Assembly: GCA_045649405.1 (NCBI GenBank)
Contig: JAZRPW010000038.1
Location: forward strand, 38,446-102,445
From: RUG11462 sp045649405
GTDB lineage: Bacteria; Bacillota; Clostridia; Oscillospirales; Acutalibacteraceae
Reading direction: 5' to 3'
DNA: 64,000 nt
The translations under genes and the position numbers were made by a program. The notes under the pieces are model-generated. The model was given only the letters and a program-made list of their open reading frames with translations, did not search any database and was not told the DNA's origin. Numbering within the stretch: position 1 is the first letter of the stretch; each line of letters opens with the position of its first letter. Shown in pieces: positions 43,340 to 52,406 of the stretch.

Positions 43340-44077
43340 ATGAAGACTTACACCATTCATCTTGTGCGCCACGGAATGACAGAAGGCAACAAAGTCGGCA
43401 GATATGTTGGCAGTGTTGACGCTCCACTTTTTAAAGATGGTATTGATGAAATCAAGGCGTTAAAAGAGAAATATGATTACAAAAAACCTCAATTGTTTTT
43501 CTCTTCTCCGCTTAAAAGATGTATTGAAACACTTGATTTGATTTATGGCGAAGAAGGTATTGATGTTTATACTGTTGATGATTTTCGTGAGTGTAATTTA
43601 GGTGACTTTGAGGGCAAAACAGCTGGTGAACTTGTTGATATGCCTGAATACATTGACTGGGTGCAAAATGGCGCACCAGCACCAAATGGCGAAAGCAACA
43701 AAGAGTTTGCAACAAGGGTTTGCACCGCTTTTGTTGACACAGTAAAAGAAATTTTGAAATCAGGCAAAACTGAATCTGTTATTTGCGCTCACGGTGGCGT
43801 TATTATGACAATTTTGGCGGTTTATGGCTTGCCTGAACGTGAAATGACTGCTTACATGGCAAACAACGGCAGAGGTTTTACAATCAGAGTAACACCATCT
43901 GTTTGGATGCGCTCAGGAATGGTTGAGGTTGTTTCAGAATTTCCACTTGGTTCATTAGATGAGCCAGACAATTCAATCAATCCAGTAAAAGAGGTTGACA
44001 CCAATCCGTTTAGTAGTATTTCAGAAACTGATGAAGACTTTTTCTGGTCTGATGTTGAAGAACAAACAGAAGAATAA
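43340..44077 (+). CDS. Histidine phosphatase (phosphoglycerate-mutase-like) family protein
   Basis: The 245-residue protein has the catalytic LVRHGMTEGN near residue 10, RCIETLDLIYG near 57 and the second histidine in ICAHGGVIMTIL near 153. Members remove phosphate from small molecules; the substrate is not visible, and true PGM activity is less likely. An acidic C-terminal tail of about 50 residues (SSISETDEDFFWSDVEEQTEE) follows the domain. Start at ATG 43340 with GGAAGGA; a start at 43274 would be inside the promoter. Confidence 0.87.
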   Translation: MKTYTIHLVRHGMTEGNKVGRYVGSVDAPLFKDGIDEIKALKEKYDYKKPQLFFSSPLKRCIETLDLIYGEEGIDVYTVDDFRECNLGDFEGKTAGELVDMPEYIDWVQNGAPAPNGESNKEFATRVCTAFVDTVKEILKSGKTESVICAHGGVIMTILAVYGLPEREMTAYMANNGRGFTIRVTPSVWMRSGMVEVVSEFPLGSLDEPDNSINPVKEVDTNPFSSISETDEDFFWSDVEEQTEE

Positions 44078-44126
44078 CTAAAAAGCAAAATCCCTTATTT
44101 TTCATAGAATAATAAGGGGTGAAAAA

Positions 44127-44279
44127 ATGGATTATTGTTATAAAGATTGTGCGTGCCAATGTGTAAAAGCGCGCATTGAAAATTACTGCAATCAAAATTG
44201 TTGTGGGCAAAACTGTTGCAATGAAAACTGCACATGCCAAACAAATTGTTGCTGTTGTTGTCAAGAAGATGATGATTAA
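44127..44279 (+). CDS. Cysteine-rich microprotein (16 Cys in 50 residues)
   Basis: AAGGGGTG lies six bases before an ATG that opens a 50-codon frame ending in TAA. Cysteines are at 4, 8, 10, 12, 21, 25, 26, 30, 31, 35, 37 and 41-45; the rest is Asn/Gln rich, ending in EDDD. There is no signal peptide. The repeated CC with NQN/GQN/NEN spacing suggests metal binding (metallothionein-like) or a peptide for modification, but no radical-SAM or other modifying enzyme is near. It resembles no family I can name. It lies between the phosphatase-like gene and alpha-galactosidase on the same strand. Confidence 0.68.
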   Translation: MDYCYKDCACQCVKARIENYCNQNCCGQNCCNENCTCQTNCCCCCQEDDD

Positions 44280-44285
44280 AGAATA

Positions 44286-44305
44286 AAAGCAGTCGTTTGA
44301 CTGCT
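44286..44305 (+). other. Hairpin after the Cys-rich gene
   Basis: The stem AAGCAGTC / GACTGCTT has loop GTTT and only a weak T-tract, so it may reduce rather than stop read-through into the alpha-galactosidase gene 30 bases on. Confidence 0.5.
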
Positions 44306-44334
44306 TAATATACATATTAAAGGAGTATTAAATT

Positions 44335-45477
44335 ATGAAACCAGTTTGCACACCTCCTATGGGTTGGAACTCATGGAACACGTTTGCTAGGAATATTGAT
44401 GAAAAAACGATTATGGAAACTGCCGATGTTATGGTAGAAAGCGGTCTTTTGGATTGTGGTTATAATTATTTAGTTATTGATGATTGTTGGGCATTGAAAG
44501 AAAGAGATGAAAACGGCAAATTGGTGCCTGATCCTGAAAAATTCCCAAATGGTATGAAATATGTAGCAGACTATGTTCATTCAAAGGGCTTAAAATTTGG
44601 TATGTATTCATGCGCAGGCACACTCACTTGCGCAGGTTATCCGGGAAGTTATGAGCACGAGTTTGATGATGCTGCTTCTTTTGCTGAGTGGGGCGTTGAT
44701 TTCTTGAAATATGACTACTGTTTCAGACCAACAACAGTACCAGGCAATATTCTTTATAAGAGAATGGCAATTGCACTTAAAAATTGTGGAAGAGATATTC
44801 TTTTCTCTGCTTGCTCTTGGGGTGCTGAAAACACTCGTGAATGGATTGGTGAAACAGGCGCTAATATGTGGCGTACAACAGGCGATATTTTTGAAAATTG
44901 GAAGAGCATAAAAGAGCTTTCATTAAAAGGCCTTGAAAACTCTCGCTATGGTGCTATTAACTGTTTCCCTGATATGGATATGCTTGTTGTTGGTATGTAT
45001 GGTAAAGGCCATGTTGGCTTTGCAGGTTGTACAGATGTTGAATATAGAACTCATTTCTCGCTCTGGGCATTTCTAAATTCACCGCTTATGATTGGTTGTG
45101 ACATTAGAGATATGAATGAAGCAACTAAAGAAATTTTAATGAATAAAGAAGTTATTGCAATCAATCAAGACCCTGATTGTAATCTGCCTTTTTCTATTAA
45201 AAGAGCAGAAGATGTTTCTGACCTTTATGTAATTGCAAAAATGCTTGAAAACGGCGATTATGCAATTGGCATTTTTAATTTCGCTGAAGAAAAAGCTAAT
45301 CAATGGAATACTTATTTCACACTTGAAAAATTGGGTATTCCAGAATCAACCGGCAAAACTTTAGAAATGAAAAATTTGTGGACAGGCGAAACAACTATTG
45401 TTAAAAACGGAGTTTTCTTCAAAGAAATCGAGCCACATGACTGTTTGCTTTTCAGAGCGAAGGTAATTGATAAATAA
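44335..45477 (+). CDS. GH27 alpha-galactosidase, cytoplasmic
   Basis: The 380-residue enzyme starts with PPMGWNSWNTFA, diagnostic of GH27. The nucleophile is D127 in FLKYDYC and the acid/base D184 in TTGDI. A beta-sandwich end domain covers about 300-380. It has no signal peptide, so it splits alpha-galactosides (or alpha-N-acetylgalactosaminides) after uptake; its place beside the carbohydrate transporter suggests a shared substrate. AAGGAG precedes the ATG. The stop overlaps the next ATG by one base. Confidence 0.93.
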   Translation: MKPVCTPPMGWNSWNTFARNIDEKTIMETADVMVESGLLDCGYNYLVIDDCWALKERDENGKLVPDPEKFPNGMKYVADYVHSKGLKFGMYSCAGTLTCAGYPGSYEHEFDDAASFAEWGVDFLKYDYCFRPTTVPGNILYKRMAIALKNCGRDILFSACSWGAENTREWIGETGANMWRTTGDIFENWKSIKELSLKGLENSRYGAINCFPDMDMLVVGMYGKGHVGFAGCTDVEYRTHFSLWAFLNSPLMIGCDIRDMNEATKEILMNKEVIAINQDPDCNLPFSIKRAEDVSDLYVIAKMLENGDYAIGIFNFAEEKANQWNTYFTLEKLGIPESTGKTLEMKNLWTGETTIVKNGVFFKEIEPHDCLLFRAKVIDK

Positions 45478-45671
45478 TGAATTGCAAAGAGTGTAACAAA
45501 CCATTAACCGCAGATGAAAAAGCAGTTTATTTAAAAATGGTTAATCGTCAGGCAACCTCATTTTTATGTATAAGTTGTTTAGCTAAATATTTTGATGTTG
45601 ATGAAGCGTTGATATATAAAAAGATAGAACAATTTAAAGAAGTAGGTTGCATGTTGTTTGAACAAAACTAA
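45477..45671 (+). CDS. Small zinc-ribbon-like protein, function unknown
   Basis: The 64-residue product has CKEC near residue 3-6 and CISC near 31-34, a four-Cys zinc site, then a helical end. The ATG overlaps the GH27 stop (TAATG), so it is translationally coupled to the alpha-galactosidase. Function unknown. Confidence 0.8.
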   Translation: MNCKECNKPLTADEKAVYLKMVNRQATSFLCISCLAKYFDVDEALIYKKIEQFKEVGCMLFEQN

Positions 45672-45674
45672 ATT

Positions 45675-45710
45675 AAAATGCCTAAACTGAAATCAGTTTA
45701 GGCATTTTTT
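45675..45710. terminator. Bidirectional terminator after the GH27 pair
   Basis: The stem AAAATGCCTAAACTG / CAGTTTAGGCATTTT with a short loop lies between convergent genes. Confidence 0.92.
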
Positions 45711-45712
45711 GT

Positions 45713-46174
45713 TTATTTATATTCTGCTTGTAATTTTTTCTTTCTCTCTTCATACTCATCATAAGTAATTCTACTCATTTCATAGTCGATTTTCAACTTT
45801 TTAAGTCTTGCAGAATAAAGGTCAGATTTTGATGTGTTTGTTTTAAAATCAAAAAGAGGAACCTCGTCTTTGTTGCTTTTTTGTTGTGCATTAACTTTCT
45901 TTTGCAAATCATCAACCAAAAGAATTAAAGTTTCAAGGTTTTCGTTTTGCTCTTGAGCCTTTTGAGCAATCTCGCCAAAGGCATAAATAAACCAAGAAAG
46001 AATAATTGCCAAAATACAACCACCCAAAATAATGCAACCAGAAACAATTGTGTTTTCAACCGAAAAACCATTTAAAAACACCCTGTAGAATGCATAAAAA
46101 GAACTAACTGCAATAATAACCCAAGCTAGAAAATAAGAAAATCCTTTGATTTTTTTGCCTATGTTTTTATACAT
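45713..46174 (-). CDS. Two-helix membrane protein with coiled coil and SHOCT-like end
   Basis: The 153-residue protein has two membrane helices (about 10-32 and 42-65), a coiled-coil stretch (70-97) and a C-terminal SHOCT-like segment (LKKLKIDYEMSRITYDEYEERKKKL). SHOCT ends often mediate oligomerisation. Specific role unknown. It follows the large glycerophosphotransferase gene by 4 bases and is probably cotranscribed with it. Confidence 0.8.
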   Translation of the reverse strand: MYKNIGKKIKGFSYFLAWVIIAVSSFYAFYRVFLNGFSVENTIVSGCIILGGCILAIILSWFIYAFGEIAQKAQEQNENLETLILLVDDLQKKVNAQQKSNKDEVPLFDFKTNTSKSDLYSARLKKLKIDYEMSRITYDEYEERKKKLQAEYK

Positions 46175-46178
46175 AATT

Positions 46179-49100
46179 TTAAACCTCCTTCAAAAACTCA
46201 AAAACATTCTTTGCACGATTTTTGTTAGCGCCATTAAGATGTTCATTAATGAATTCATCATAAGAGTTTTTGTCAAAATCATCTGCGTTTTTGATTTTTT
46301 CAACAATGTCTTTTGTGTCATTAGCAACACACAAACCAGTTTTAAAAATGATTTTTTCAGGCAACACTTCGCACTTGTCTGATGTGTAAACACCGGTCAA
46401 AACGATTGGCTTTTGAGAAAGTGTTGCTTCTAAAATTTCAGGTGAAAAGTCGCCAATAATAATGTCGCCAGCAAGCACTGCTTGTCTTGTTGAAATGCTT
46501 TCATCTGCCACAAAAACAAATCCGTCGTTGTGGTTTTTGTAACTTTCAAAAAGTGTTTTGTCATTTGTTTTAACAAGCAACACATAATCTTTTTCAAAAT
46601 GTTTTTTCAAAGTTTCCAAACAAACAAAGTCAAAAGTAGATTTTTTGGATTTGCAACACATTGGCAAATAAACAATAATCTTTTTGTTTTCTGGAATGAT
46701 TTTTGCAACATTTTGTTTTGCGCATTTTACAAACTCATCATCAAAATACAAATCACAAACTGGGTTGCCAAGAGGTTTTAAAACCTTGCTTGCTTTGTTA
46801 AATGACTTGCTAAAGTTTTCAAAAAGTTTGTCGCTTGCAATTGGCAAAACAGAGCAATTAGCATTAAAAATTGTAGATTTAAGTTTCAAATCACTCTTTT
46901 TGCCATACTCAATGTCATTTGCCCCAAATCTATCAACAGGGAATGTGTCTTTGTAAAGTTTAATAACCTTTGTTTGCTTTCTGAATTTATGAAGAGCAAA
47001 AAACTCATTTTGCACATCAGTCACAATGAATTTTGCCTTTGCCATTGCTTGTAATTCATCGGCATCATAAATATCTTTAAGCGGCAAAGTTTCAATTTCA
47101 AAACCTTTTTGTTTTAAGTGCTTTACAAGTGGCAAATAGTTTTCATTTTCACTTGTTTCGCCAAAGAAAATTGCGCTGTTTGTCACTTTTTGCTTTAAGA
47201 ATTGTTTATAAATTCTTGCATTGCATTGTTTTATGTTTTTAAAGCCCAACATTCTCAATTTGTTGTTAAAGTCAACTGCTTTGGCGTTATATTTTGTCTT
47301 TTTGCCTTTTTTAATCTCTTTTTCTTCAGATGGCTTAACAACAGTTAAGTAGTTGTAATATTCTTGAACTTCCTCCTCACTTCTTGCAAGTGACATTGGA
47401 ATTGAACTTGTAACATCAATTGGATTTAACTCTTTTTCAACCAATTTTTCAACAATTTCTTTTGTAAACGCAGGTGCAAACTCACGCTTTTCTCCAAAAA
47501 GTCCTACTGCGTCAATAAGCGGAGCGATTGTTTGCAACAATACTTCGTCGGTTGGATTATCTCTAAAATATTCAAGAGAGAATTTGAGCAATGCTCTGCC
47601 TAAATAGTCGGCATCTTTAAAGTCTTCTGACAAAAAGTCATCAGTAAACTCTAAAAGGCGTTTGTTCATTGCCTCAAACAACTCTTTGTCGCAGTCGGCA
47701 GGTTGTTTTACAGGCACAACTTTGCCACTTTCATCGTGAGCATATTCTTCAATGCTCTTGTAATCAATGTTAGCAAAAAGCGCCTCAACAAAGATGAGCG
47801 AAGCGTTGCAGTCGGTGTAGTTATATCTAACATCGCTACCAATTGTAGGGTAAATTGAGCGCATATAATAATAAGGTACATCACATTTTTTCTTTGCCAC
47901 ATTTTGCAAAAGGCGAGTGTGACAGGTTTGTGTGTAACCTCTGCCCCAATATTCAACAAAAGCAAATTTCTCATCAAAATTCATTTCTTGCAAGAAATAT
48001 TCATCAATAATTTCACGCTTTTCTTTTGCGTAATTTAGCAAATATTCTTTGTACTCTTGTGAAGCAGAAAGCACAGAAATAATTGTTTTTCTAAGCTTTT
48101 TAGAAAAACTTTTCTTGGTTGAAAGATAAGAAAGGTTAGGGAATATTTTGATAAAAGTTTTCTTGTCAAGACAGAGTGCTTGAAGCAACTTTTTAAAGTT
48201 TGTCGCCGATTCAACATTACCAAAAGGCAAGAAGAATGACTCATCAAACTCATCAATAAACGATGGAATTCTCCAAACTTTTCTTGAACCATAAATATAT
48301 TTTGTTTTAAGGTTAACCCCTGATTTTTCAATAACCTTGTCAGCAATTCTCTTTAAATGGTGGCCATCACGTGAGATGAAATAGAGTGTATCAATGCCTT
48401 TTTCCATAGCATCTTTAACCGCCCAAATAACATAAGGCACAAATGTGAGTGATGCATAAGAATAGCAGAAATAATCTTTTTGGTTGTGGTTTTGCGCATT
48501 AAATCTTGCCATTTTTGCCGCAATCAAATAAGCGTCATATTTCTTGATGGTGCTTACAAGTGCGTTTTCATAATCTGAAAATTTAGGTGGGGTGTGAATA
48601 ACCGTTTCAATTCCCAATTTTTCAGGCATTTTTTTGTCTGCCAAATGGTTGTCGCCATGATGAATCCATTTGCCAAATTTGTAAAATGGGAATGATTTGT
48701 AAACTTCAAAATAAAGTCTGCCGGTTGTTTTTTGAACCTTCAAATCACTTGATAAAAACAGCGGAAGTTTTGCGATTTTTATGCTGACTTTATCAAGCAT
48801 TTTTACAATTAACTCTTTTGGCAAATACATATCGCTAATAAGCACAACTTCTTCGCCACGTTCAATTAACCCTTCAATATAATCAATCTCAAATTGAATT
48901 GGAATGCAGTCATCTAATTCGGCGTTGCATTCAAGATTGTATAAATATTTCTTTTGCTCGGTTGTGAAATTATAAAGCGCAGCCATTCGCTCAACAATTT
49001 CGTTAAGTGCAATCTCGCGATGGTTGTCTTTTCTAATATACATTGTTTTGTTGTAATATTCTCTTGCGTTTTGCTCGCACTTGATTCTAATTTCAACAAA

Positions 49101-50492
49101 ATTTTCAACAAAATGAGCAGGGAATTGCACTTCGCCTTTTTCAAGTTGCTCTTTAATTTTATAAAAAATACTGTGTGGGTGTAAACCTTTTCTTGAAATA
49201 ATTGTATCAAAAATATCAAAACTATAAAGAGTAGGAGCGTCTTTTGCTTGTGGCTCAAACTCCAAAGTTGCATTAATGATTTTTTCAAATGTATCTTTGT
49301 CAGAATACTGCCAGAAAAGGTCATAAATTCTTTGTCTGTCTGCCTCTTCGCTGTCAGTAGACTCTATGTTATCAAACACAGCCAAAAACTCTTCAAAATT
49401 GTTGCAAATTTTACCGCAGGTCATCTCTTTGCAGTCATAAGCAAAATCTCTCAAATTTTCAGGGTTGTCATAATCAAAAAAGTATCTAACATAATTTTTA
49501 ACGCCGGCTGCTAAAAGGTCATAGAAAATAGAAGAATAGTCAACAACGGCAATGTCAACCTTGTCCATAACCTCGTAAAAATCGTTGTTGTTATCCCAAA
49601 ACAAAAAGTAAGGAGATTTTTCATACTTTTGCATAATGTTTTGATAGTTAATGTCAGAAACAACAAATGGGTGCATTTTGAAAATAAGCAACATATTGTT
49701 TTTCTTCAATTTTTTCTCAAGTGCGTCCATATCAGGAATGGCACTGTTCATTAAATCAACACCTGCATTATCACGATAAGTAGGCGCATAAACAACAACT
49801 TTTGTGTCTTTGTTTTTCTTTTTCTTTTCAATAATATTATGGTTAAAAGTTGCAATTTTACTGTAATTTTGTTGATAGGTGCAACGTGGGTAACCAGCTT
49901 TGATAATGTGGTTTTCGTCAACCCCAACTTGGTTCATAAAATGCTTTTCCATTAACGGAGAAGTAACCAAAAACAACATATTGTTGAAATAATAATTACT
50001 ATGACGAATGTATTTTGTCATAATACGGTCAACCAAAAATCCACTATCAACCTTGCGCTCAATTGTTTTGCAACCAACACCGTGATAAAGGTTAAGCAAA
50101 ATAGCATTTTCCATACCTGCAGGAATTTGCTCTTTAACCTGCTCGGTAACAAAAACGCCTGCACGGTTTTTAACTTCAATGCCGCCACCTGCGTTAAAAG
50201 CATATGCTTTGTAACCTAATGAACGTACATAATCAACAGTTTCAACATTGTCGCAAAGCCAATAAGCGTCAATGTCCTTGCGATATTTGTTTATATAAAT
50301 AAAAAGCCATTTTGGGTTGCCGGTAAAGGTGTTGCCAGAGTTAAATGCCCAAACTTTTTTTCGCTCGCCCAATAAAAGACCTTTGTTAGTAAAAAGGTCA
50401 CGCTTAATAAACTCATCAAAAAACATAGATTGATAAAAGTGTTGCTTCAATGTTTTTTTGTTTTCATTAGCTTTTTTCAAATTAATTCCCAC
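46179..50492 (-). CDS. TagB/F-like glycerophosphotransferase - HAD-like - degenerate TagF-like fusion
   Basis: The 1437-residue protein has three parts. Residues ~50-400 are a CDP-glycerol glycerophosphotransferase domain with YHGVG (H137, matching the HGT base of TagF), VVYAPTYRD, FKMHPF and DYSSIFYD, all needed motifs. Residues ~420-900 are HAD-like, opening SFDIFDTII (D426) and later LISDMYLP and FISRDGHH. Residues ~1100-1437 resemble a second TagF domain (IVYLPMCCKSK, GDFSPEILEA, LGNPVCD) but YKD (1180-1182) stands where HG is expected, so it is probably inactive. It may build teichoic-acid-like or glycerophosphate-decorated glycans. No membrane segment is seen. It has its own promoter. 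Confidence 0.82.
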   Translation of the reverse strand: MGINLKKANENKKTLKQHFYQSMFFDEFIKRDLFTNKGLLLGERKKVWAFNSGNTFTGNPKWLFIYINKYRKDIDAYWLCDNVETVDYVRSLGYKAYAFNAGGGIEVKNRAGVFVTEQVKEQIPAGMENAILLNLYHGVGCKTIERKVDSGFLVDRIMTKYIRHSNYYFNNMLFLVTSPLMEKHFMNQVGVDENHIIKAGYPRCTYQQNYSKIATFNHNIIEKKKKNKDTKVVVYAPTYRDNAGVDLMNSAIPDMDALEKKLKKNNMLLIFKMHPFVVSDINYQNIMQKYEKSPYFLFWDNNNDFYEVMDKVDIAVVDYSSIFYDLLAAGVKNYVRYFFDYDNPENLRDFAYDCKEMTCGKICNNFEEFLAVFDNIESTDSEEADRQRIYDLFWQYSDKDTFEKIINATLEFEPQAKDAPTLYSFDIFDTIISRKGLHPHSIFYKIKEQLEKGEVQFPAHFVENFVEIRIKCEQNAREYYNKTMYIRKDNHREIALNEIVERMAALYNFTTEQKKYLYNLECNAELDDCIPIQFEIDYIEGLIERGEEVVLISDMYLPKELIVKMLDKVSIKIAKLPLFLSSDLKVQKTTGRLYFEVYKSFPFYKFGKWIHHGDNHLADKKMPEKLGIETVIHTPPKFSDYENALVSTIKKYDAYLIAAKMARFNAQNHNQKDYFCYSYASLTFVPYVIWAVKDAMEKGIDTLYFISRDGHHLKRIADKVIEKSGVNLKTKYIYGSRKVWRIPSFIDEFDESFFLPFGNVESATNFKKLLQALCLDKKTFIKIFPNLSYLSTKKSFSKKLRKTIISVLSASQEYKEYLLNYAKEKREIIDEYFLQEMNFDEKFAFVEYWGRGYTQTCHTRLLQNVAKKKCDVPYYYMRSIYPTIGSDVRYNYTDCNASLIFVEALFANIDYKSIEEYAHDESGKVVPVKQPADCDKELFEAMNKRLLEFTDDFLSEDFKDADYLGRALLKFSLEYFRDNPTDEVLLQTIAPLIDAVGLFGEKREFAPAFTKEIVEKLVEKELNPIDVTSSIPMSLARSEEEVQEYYNYLTVVKPSEEKEIKKGKKTKYNAKAVDFNNKLRMLGFKNIKQCNARIYKQFLKQKVTNSAIFFGETSENENYLPLVKHLKQKGFEIETLPLKDIYDADELQAMAKAKFIVTDVQNEFFALHKFRKQTKVIKLYKDTFPVDRFGANDIEYGKKSDLKLKSTIFNANCSVLPIASDKLFENFSKSFNKASKVLKPLGNPVCDLYFDDEFVKCAKQNVAKIIPENKKIIVYLPMCCKSKKSTFDFVCLETLKKHFEKDYVLLVKTNDKTLFESYKNHNDGFVFVADESISTRQAVLAGDIIIGDFSPEILEATLSQKPIVLTGVYTSDKCEVLPEKIIFKTGLCVANDTKDIVEKIKNADDFDKNSYDEFINEHLNGANKNRAKNVFEFLKEV

Positions 50493-50532
50493 CGTTCATA
50501 AGTGTTTTAAAATGATATAACATTACACACTA

Positions 50533-50561
50533 ATTATATCACAAGTAAATTGATATTACAA
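50533..50561 (-). promoter_or_regulatory. Sigma-A promoter of the glycerophosphotransferase fusion gene
   Basis: Minus strand: TTGTAA (50561-50556), 17-base spacer, extended -10 TGATATAAT ending at 50533. Confidence 0.75.
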
Positions 50562-50594
50562 GAAATATATTGTTCCTTTTGTTTCAAAAATGTG

Positions 50595-50623
50595 TTGACA
50601 TATACTAAATATAGTGGTATTAT
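50595..50623 (+). promoter_or_regulatory. Sigma-A promoter of rny
   Basis: TTGACA (50595-50600), 17-base spacer, TATTAT (50618-50623). The leader to the rny ATG is about 115 bases. Confidence 0.85.
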
Positions 50624-50690
50624 TAAAGTAATGTGGAGATATATTTTTTTATTTTACATATATAAATATATTTAATTCTTACATTCGGGC

Positions 50691-50716
50691 GAACACGCGG
50701 CCTGTTCAACCAACAG
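50691..50716 (+). other. Alternative stems in the rny leader
   Basis: GAACA (50691-50695) can pair with TGTTC (50703-50707), or CTGTT (50702-50706) with AACAG (50712-50716). The two stems exclude each other. Both end 16 or more bases before the AGGAGG of rny. Confidence 0.4.
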
Positions 50717-50744
50717 CGGTTAATATATATTAGGAGGTCTGTAA

Positions 50745-52295
50745 ATGGACTGGTTAAACTATGCCATTGCAGCCGCAGTATGTATTGTTGTCGGAATAAT
50801 CTGTTTTGCAATGGGTTCTGCCCATCGTAAAAGAAAAGCTGAATCACAAATTGGTTCTGCAGAAACCGAGGCAAACAGAATATTGTCAGACGCAATGAAA
50901 AATGCGGAGGCAAAGAAAAAAGAAGCAATTCTTGAAGCAAAAGATGAAATTCACAAATTGCGTTCAGAAGCTGATGTAGAAATCAAAGAACGTAGAGGTG
51001 AAGTTCAGCGTCAAGAAAGAAGACTCCAACAAAAAGAAGAGTCTTTAGACAGAAAAATTGAAAATCACGAGAAAAAAGAAGAAAAACTTGCTGAAAAAAT
51101 GAAAATAGCAGAAGAAAAAGCAGTTGAACTTGAAGAGATGAAAGTCGCTCAAAGAGATATGCTTAAAAAGATTTCTGGCTATACAGTTGAAGAGGCAAAA
51201 ACAGCACTTTTGAAAAGTGTTGAGGAAGAACTTGTTCATGACAAAGCAGTGCTTATTAAAGATTATGAACAAAAAGCAAAAGATGAGGCTGAGGCAATTG
51301 CAAGAAACATCATTGCTCTTAGCATTCAACGTTGTGCGGCTGACCACACAAGTGAAACAACAGTTTCAGTTGTTGCATTGCCAAATGACGAAATGAAAGG
51401 TCGAATCATCGGCCGTGAAGGTAGAAACATTACTGCCCTTGAAACTTTAACAGGTGTTGACCTTATTATTGATGACACACCTGAAGCAATTACAGTTTCT
51501 TGTTTTGACCCAATTAGAAGAGAAGTTGCAAGAACAACTCTTGAAAAACTTATTTCTGACGGTCGAATTCATCCAACAAAAATTGAAGAAATGTTTGAAA
51601 AAGCAAAACGTGAAGTTGAAGGCATCATTAAATCTGAAGGTGAAAAAGCAGTGCTTGATGCTGGCGTTCGTGGCATTAACCATGAACTTGTTAAACTTCT
51701 CGGTAAACTTCATTACAGAACTTCATTTGGACAAAATGTTCTTAAACATTCATTAGAAGTTTCTTACATTTCAGGTCTTATTGCTGCAGAACTCGGTGAA
51801 GATGTAACTCTTGCAAAACGCGCAGGTTTGTTACACGACATCGGTAAAGCGCTTGACCACGAAATGGAAGGCTCACACATTCAACTTGGTGTTGATGTTG
51901 CTAAAAAATATAAAGAGTCTGAAGCAGTTGTTCACGCAATTCACGCTCACCATGGCGATGTTGAAGCAAAAACTGTTATCGCTTGCATTGTTCAAGCGGC
52001 TGACGCAATCTCTGCTTCACGCCCAGGCGCAAGAAGAGAAAATCTTGAAAATTACATTAAACGTCTTGAAAGACTTGAAGAAATTGCAAACTCTTACAAC
52101 GGTGTTGAACGTTCATTTGCAATTCAAGCAGGTCGTGAAATCAGAATCGTTGTAAAACCAAATATTATTGATGATGACAAAATGGTGCTTGTTGCTCGTG
52201 ATGTTGCAAAACAAATCGAAGAAGAACTTGATTACCCAGGTCAAATCAAAGTAAATGTAATTAGGGAATCTCGTGCAACTGATTACGCAAAATAA
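50745..52295 (+). CDS. rny: Ribonuclease Y
   Basis: RNase Y is the membrane-bound endoribonuclease that starts mRNA decay in many Gram-positives. The 516-residue product has an N-terminal membrane helix (about 5-25), a long coiled coil (30-170), a KH domain with GRIIGREGRNI near 225, and an HD domain with LLHDIGKALDHE near 362. AGGAGG lies six bases before the ATG. A structured RNA element and a terminator follow directly. Confidence 0.97.
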   Translation: MDWLNYAIAAAVCIVVGIICFAMGSAHRKRKAESQIGSAETEANRILSDAMKNAEAKKKEAILEAKDEIHKLRSEADVEIKERRGEVQRQERRLQQKEESLDRKIENHEKKEEKLAEKMKIAEEKAVELEEMKVAQRDMLKKISGYTVEEAKTALLKSVEEELVHDKAVLIKDYEQKAKDEAEAIARNIIALSIQRCAADHTSETTVSVVALPNDEMKGRIIGREGRNITALETLTGVDLIIDDTPEAITVSCFDPIRREVARTTLEKLISDGRIHPTKIEEMFEKAKREVEGIIKSEGEKAVLDAGVRGINHELVKLLGKLHYRTSFGQNVLKHSLEVSYISGLIAAELGEDVTLAKRAGLLHDIGKALDHEMEGSHIQLGVDVAKKYKESEAVVHAIHAHHGDVEAKTVIACIVQAADAISASRPGARRENLENYIKRLERLEEIANSYNGVERSFAIQAGREIRIVVKPNIIDDDKMVLVARDVAKQIEEELDYPGQIKVNVIRESRATDYAK

Positions 52296-52388
52296 TGGGT
52301 CTTTTGCGTTATTGCTGTGTTAGTTTGACCGTCGACATACACAAAGTATAGTCTTGGGTCAAACACCTTGCACTAACGAAAAATCCCA
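52296..52388 (+). ncRNA. Structured RNA element between rny and its terminator
   Basis: The 93 bases after the rny stop fold into nested stems: TGGG (52296-52299) with CCCA (52385-52388), GTTAG (52319-52323) with CTAAC (52373-52377), and TTTGACC (52324-52330) with GGTCAAA (52357-52363). At the top GACATAC (52334-52340) pairs with GTATAGTC (52346-52353; one bulged A) around loop ACAAA. The 3' side has a 9-base bulge (52364-52372). No ORF uses this space. I know no matching RNA family; it may be a small RNA cut from the rny transcript or a 3' control element. Confidence 0.5.
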
Positions 52389-52406
52389 CATTATTACTAA
52401 ACCTTA

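Noticed and set aside
43340..44077. Glycolytic phosphoglycerate mutase GpmA
   Set aside because: Only the general RHG histidine-phosphatase motifs are visible, and the acidic tail is atypical; a glycolytic role is not supported.
44127..44279. SCIFF/ranthipeptide precursor
   Set aside because: The Cys pattern differs and no radical-SAM maturase is adjacent.
52296..52388. 6S RNA, SRP RNA or tmRNA as identity of the element after rny
   Set aside because: It is about 93 bases, lacks the SRP GGAAG/GCAGCC core and the tmRNA tRNA-like end, and is too short for 6S RNA.
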